From Euperipatoides rowelli (taxonomy: Eukaryota > Onychophora > Udeonychophora > Euonychophora > Peripatopsidae), in the NCBI GenBank assembly GCA_003024985.2, contig PXIH01S0000422.1: a stretch of 11,479 nucleotides of DNA. One strand, 5' to 3'. Of the stretch, positions 7,957 to 11,479 are shown one piece after another. Within the stretch, counting starts at the first letter, position 1, and every line of letters starts with the position of its first letter. Position numbers and translations under genes: made by a program. The notes under the pieces were generated by a model that saw nothing but the letters and a program-made list of their open reading frames with translations, had not been told where the DNA came from and did not search any database.

Positions 7957-7962
7957 TTTATT
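7957..7962 (-). terminator. poly(A) signal of the APMAP-like gene
   Basis: AATAAA on the minus strand lies 33 bp beyond the TAA stop at 7995-7997. It is followed within about 20 bp by TTTTTGTTT, a good U/GU-rich downstream element. This implies a very short 3' UTR. A later AATAAA at 7835-7840 is an alternative. Confidence 0.5.
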
Positions 7963-7994
7963 GACATAAATCATTAAATAAATCCATTTAATTT

Positions 7995-8213
7995 TTACTT
8001 TTTTTCCAAGTCTTTTATGTCTAAAACAGACATATATTTTGAGTAAAAACTACCAATATAAATTTTTCCTTCATGTTCAAATGCTTCGGCAGCAATATCT
8101 ACAGTTTTTCCATCTGGGTCTTGGAAGCTGTTAATAATTTCTCCCTTTTCATTCATTTCTATAAACATACTATCTTTATTTAAAAATATATCGTACATCC
8201 AAAGTGGAGTGAC
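7995..8213 (-). CDS. APMAP / strictosidine synthase-like, terminal exon
   Basis: This exon encodes the last 72 residues and a TAA stop. It follows a minus-strand acceptor (TTCTTTAG, AG at 8215-8214) and starts in phase 0 with VTPLWMYD, matching the phase-0 donor of the exon at 9903-10104. The peptide includes MNEKGEIINSFQDPDGK and then EAFEHEGKIYIGSFYSKYM. That order (a strand with Gly, an xDPDG turn, an E-x-x-E-H-x-G-x-x-Y-x-G-S-F block, then a short tail) is typical of the final blade of animal APMAP-like six-bladed propellers. The family members are membrane-anchored or secreted proteins with reported arylesterase-type hydrolase activity in vertebrate APMAP; the substrate here is unknown. 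The stop position and the short DLEKK tail fit a natural C-terminus. The ATG at 8196-8198 is internal, not a start. Confidence 0.88.
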   Translation of the reverse strand, partial: VTPLWMYDIFLNKDSMFIEMNEKGEIINSFQDPDGKTVDIAAEAFEHEGKIYIGSFYSKYMSVLDIKDLEKK

Positions 8214-9902
8214 CTAAAGAAAAGAAGAAAAAAAATATTCTAAATATTCAGTCATTTTCAATTACTGTATAGCCTACCAAATTACCATCCAGAAATGACG
8301 TATTTAATTTATATTTAGAATGAATTTTAATTTTCCTGCATTAACTTTCCAAATGATCAGTTTTTAGAAGGGATCTAATTCCTAAATATAATTTCCTGAA
8401 TGATCAGTTTCCCAAAAGTCAATACACCAAATGATGGATCACTTTTCTAAATGACTACCCCCCCCCCCAAGATCACTTTTCTTGATGACTAACTTATCAA
8501 AAATCTTTCCCTGAGATTACCATGTCCCAAAAAACTATTTTCACAAAAATCACTTTTCCCAATGATCACTTTCCAAAATGGTTATTCTCCCAAAAATCAC
8601 TTTCCCCAAACCACTTTTATAAATGATCCCTTTTCTATCTTAAGACTGTTGCTAATTAATCACTTTTCCAAAAACTTTCTTGAATGATCACCTCACCAAA
8701 AATCACTTTAATGAATAATCATTTTCACCAACAACGTTTTATGAATTATCACTTTCCCAAAAAAATTTCTTTCCCAAAAATTATTTTCTCGAACGATCAT
8801 TTCTAAAAAAAAAAAAAAAAAAATCACGGAATGATCACTTTCCAAAAAATAATTCTCATGAATGAGAATTTTCCAAAAATCACTTTCCTAATTGATCATT
8901 TTCCAAATATAGTGAAGTTTCAGTTATTATAAACATGCTTATCTCTTATCAAAGTTCTTCAATTAAGTTGTTGCAATGACATTTTGAAATGTTAATAGTA
9001 TTTTCTATAAAAATAATGATTATTACAATTTTTTGTAAAAATAGTCTTATTATACTGTAAATACTCTTTAATTATGTTGTTAAAATGGCATTCTTATCAA
9101 ATAAATGTCAGAATATTTCCATATAAATAACATTGATTATTAACACTTTTGGAATCTCAACACAAAAACCGAGAGCTATATAATTTTAAAAATCAAAATT
9201 TAAATATTCATTTAAAAAAATAGTGCATTTTATATTGGTTTCAGCTAAAATGTTAATTTAACATACCAATGACTAATCGATCATTTTTTGAAGATAAAAT
9301 GATGTAAACTATTTTTCAAATGAAATAAACTTGCAAGGCATTGGGGATAATGTTTCAAGTTCTTCCCCATCGATGGAAAACATTTAGTTAAGTAATTCAA
9401 TTATATAGATTTAGTTTAACTATTTTTCTAATAATTTGCATTATTTCTCTCTGATGACTTTTTTTTTCAAATTCAGGCAATTTTAAAAATAGGTGTGTGT
9501 TTTATTTTTCAAATTTAAAGAGACATTAGAGCGCTCCCATTGTTTACTATTTAAGCATCAGTAGTCATTTTGAATTTATCCTTGATTAGTAAAATATTAA
9601 AATTAAATTATCTAAAATGCCTTTTCATTGAAAAAAAAAAGGTTTGCAACCAACTATTTTCTTAGTATTAAGAAAGATGAAAATTTTAATATTGCAAGTA
9701 ATTCTTATTTTTATTTCTAACAAAGCCTGCAAGCCTTTGTTTTACGAATGATGATATCACAGTGATAAATTTTAAAAATGAATTGTAATCAGTGTATTTT
9801 GGCCAAATATTTATTTTAAAAAAACATTCAATTTTAATTTTTCATAAAGTCGTTAATTAAAATAGTGTATTATCTAATTCCTTTTATCATTACATTATTT
9901 AC
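8214..9902 (-). other. phase-0 intron of the APMAP-like gene
   Basis: Donor AAG|GTAAAT (GT at 9902-9901) and acceptor CTTTAG (AG at 8215-8214) bound a 1689-bp intron. It carries a degenerate minisatellite (8345-8908). Elsewhere it is plain A+T-rich sequence with small inverted repeats, for example AACAAAG (9719-9725) with CTTTGTT (9735-9741). No other gene was seen inside. Confidence 0.85.
8345..8908. repeat. degenerate intronic minisatellite (TGATCACTTTCC)
   Basis: Over about 560 bp the plus strand repeats two related words in loose alternation: AATGATCACTTTCCC and AAAAATCACTTTCCC, each about 15-18 bp, so a composite period is near 33 bp. Clear instances lie around 8398, 8541-8577, 8655, 8682, 8731 and 8830-8890. 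Copies differ by substitutions and small indels. Two homopolymers interrupt it: 11 C at 8458-8468 and 19 A at 8805-8823. A perfect inverted repeat sits near the right end at 8851-8870 (AATTCTCAT, GA, ATGAGAATT). Confidence 0.8.
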
Positions 9903-10104
9903 CTTAGTTATGGCTTTCCTAATTGAAGGATAAGGTCCAAGAATATCCAGAAATGGTCCCATCCAGCTTTGTTCTTTGTAACGAGTAGCAGACATACCAA
10001 CATAATAAGTATTTCTTGGAGTACGATGAATATTGTCTGGATAGCCAGGTAAATTATCATTCAAAATATCAGATTGGCCTTTCTTGGGTCCTGTTAAATA
10101 ATAT
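9903..10104 (-). CDS. APMAP / strictosidine synthase-like, internal exon
   Basis: This is a 202-bp exon. The acceptor is TTCCAG (AG at 10106-10105), the first base completes a split codon (phase 2, consistent with an Arg AG|A), and 67 codons follow to the donor at 9902-9901. The peptide reads YYLTGPKKGQSDILNDNLPG, then YPDNIHRT, then YYVGMSATR. The RYxLxGPKxG, NLPGxPDNI and YWVGM-like blocks in this order are the signature of animal APMAP / strictosidine synthase-like proteins. In related calcium-dependent propellers (paraoxonase, SMP-30) an Asp-Asn pair at a comparable site binds calcium; equivalence here is inferred. With the terminal exon this gives the C-terminal 139 residues of a protein usually near 400. 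The N-terminal anchor and first blades must lie beyond 11479. Confidence 0.9.
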
Positions 10105-10442
10105 CTGGAATTTAGAAAAACGCCATTATATTAATAAACATATTTTTATTTAATATTTTAAGTATTTTAGCTCTTTGGCAAGAAAAATTATAATTCATTG
10201 GGACAAAGTCTGAAGACACATGACATGAAAAGTAACTTCTATATTCAAAGAACTGTTAAAATGACAAAACATCTATGTTGAACGCTACTCATAAGAAAAC
10301 TAAGTTGAAAGCACACAGTCATTTCCATGGTTACCATAAAGTTCAATTTAATGATTTACATATTTCGGTTCTCCATATTTACCTTAGCGGTAAAGTAATT
10401 TTCCATATGAAGAAAAAATATATTAAACAAAAAGCAGAGCGT

Positions 10443-10616
10443 TTAGAAATGTGCTAATGCTTTACTGTAAAATTCTATGTAAGGCATAGAGTTGTCAATG
10501 TACGACTGGAGAAAACAAATTGTGTCTGCTGTACAGTTATTGATGTATGCTGGTGGTGTGTTCTTGGAAATCAGTGTGTAAATTAAAAACATGTAAATCA
10601 AACATAAATTTTCCAT
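10443..10616 (-). other. small open frame with hydrophobic start, unproven
   Basis: An ATG at 10616-10614 opens 57 codons ending with TAA at 10445-10443, inside the intron and on the sense strand of the APMAP-like gene. The N-terminus MENLCLIYMFLIYTLIS looks like a signal peptide or membrane anchor, and the rest has two Cys (NNCTADTICF). A splice-acceptor-like TTTGTTTTCTCCAG lies within it. The length is within what chance allows in DNA this A+T-rich, and no family is recognised. Confidence 0.12.
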
Positions 10617-11125
10617 AGGAAATAATGGAGATGCTAAGAATTATGGGAAGTGCTGAAAACAAAAACATTTATTTTATTCTACTTACTATTAGCAAACTCT
10701 TGTTAGGTTTCTTTACTAAAAATTGTTTTATAGATGAGGAAAGAATTTGAATCAATTTAAAATAAATTAATTTCTCTGACTACCATAACATCAACAAAAA
10801 CATAGATGCTTAAGCTTAATTGCTTTTTCATTTTGACAAGTTTTCATTCTCTTATTTTTATTACATTTTTTTTTTTTGAAAGCCGTGTTATTTCCATAAT
10901 TGACTACGATTTGAGAAGTGATAGCAATTCTTAAATCGTGTTATTCCAAAAATGTGTAAATAAAGAATTACCTGCAGTTTATTTTTATTCCCTGAGGCAC
11001 AGATCATAATATATTTAATATGGAAGTTTAACTTATGTGAATATCTATTAGATAATACAATTTTCCTCTATATGAATAAGTGATGCATTTTGTTGAAATC
11101 AAATTATTTTTATTTACGTTATTAC

Positions 11126-11290
11126 CGGCAGGCCCGGATTTTGGCATGGGCCCGGTCCGGAAAATTTATGGGGGCGGCCGATTTTCATAAAACACGCAAC
11201 CAATAGGATGTAGTGTATGACGATGACGCGGTGAAGTTCAACAAGTGCTATGCCTAATACTCTATCTAGTCTCCAGGCGATAATATTTTA
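11126..11290. mobile_element. G+C-rich DNA-transposon-like fragment
   Basis: A sharp G+C island breaks the A+T-rich intron: CAGGCCCGGATTTTGG from 11129, then GGGCCCGGTCCGG, then GGGGGCGGCCG, followed by less biased sequence to about 11290. CAGG(C/G)CCGGATT-type ends are familiar from hAT-like DNA transposons and their non-autonomous derivatives in animals. The other terminus and target-site duplication were not found, so class and boundaries are tentative. Confidence 0.4.
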
Positions 11291-11479
11291 CACTTATTTT
11301 TTAGTACTATATATTTTATATATTTCATTATGTACAGTATATTAGTACAGTATATATTTAAATATATAAATACACTAACTTTTGTAATAATTTAGAAAAA
11401 ATAATAGGATAGCCTAGCCTACTTTTTTTTTTTTTATAGAGGCCAATATGGTATTTTGTTCATTTGATTTAAAAGTAAG

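Larger units (their letters stand above)
10105..11479 (-). other. partial phase-2 intron of the APMAP-like gene
   Basis: No upstream exon of the propeller, such as the conserved FTD-containing blade expected before RYY, was found between 10105 and the window edge. The intron is therefore at least 1375 bp long. It contains a transposon-like fragment (11126-11290) and one small open frame (10443-10616). Confidence 0.75.

Noticed and set aside
10376-10387. Copy of TATTTACCTTAG, matching the real donor at 9895-9906
   Set aside because: On the minus strand it reads CTAAG|GTAAATA, a good donor, but the sequence upstream of it contains an in-frame stop and no propeller motif, so it is probably a decoy.
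10275-10457. 60-codon plus-strand open frame
   Set aside because: Lies in the APMAP-like intron on the antisense strand, starts at a non-ATG codon, and has no homology I recognise.
11438-11479. T tract plus ATAG acceptor and a final GTAAG at the window edge
   Set aside because: Would define a 35-bp microexon on the plus strand, antisense to the APMAP-like gene; no coding evidence supports it.

Overview
This is a very A+T-rich (about 70% by eye, not counted), intron-bearing animal nuclear sequence. Homopolymer tracts, minisatellites and worn transposon fragments are common. The only family recognised with confidence is the strictosidine-synthase-like / adipocyte plasma membrane-associated protein (APMAP) family, which is widespread in animals. 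Low G+C, introns over 1 kb and abundant short repeats fit an invertebrate metazoan. The species cannot be fixed from this sequence.

Layout. (1) 1-236: the end of an intron and a terminal coding exon (109-236, + strand) of a gene entering from the left. Its product is not recognised. A probable 3' UTR follows, with candidate poly(A) signals at 610-615 and 920-925. (2) About 940-7950: intergenic DNA with no convincing gene. It holds a G+C-richer transposon-like patch (about 2280-2410), a 15-bp-stem hairpin (2531-2569), a minisatellite whose units contain a small palindrome (3787-4054), a cluster of three inverted repeats (4751-5050), a 42-bp tandem duplication (5955-6038) and a diverged inverted pair of G-rich/C-rich segments (6624-6701 and 7158-7276). 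(3) 7957-11479, - strand: the 3' end of an APMAP-like gene. It comprises a poly(A) signal, a terminal exon (7995-8213), a 1689-bp intron carrying a degenerate TGATCACTTTCC minisatellite, a penultimate exon (9903-10104), and at least 1375 bp of the next intron with a G+C-rich transposon-like fragment near 11126-11290.

The two genes point at each other (tail to tail) across about 7 kb, and nothing suggests they work together. No operon, CRISPR array, prokaryotic system or confident RNA gene was seen. The best leads are the unidentified exon, the hairpin-bearing repeats, and a marked excess of the 7-mers TACAGTA/TACTGTA and TAGCCTA/TAGGCTA across the window.
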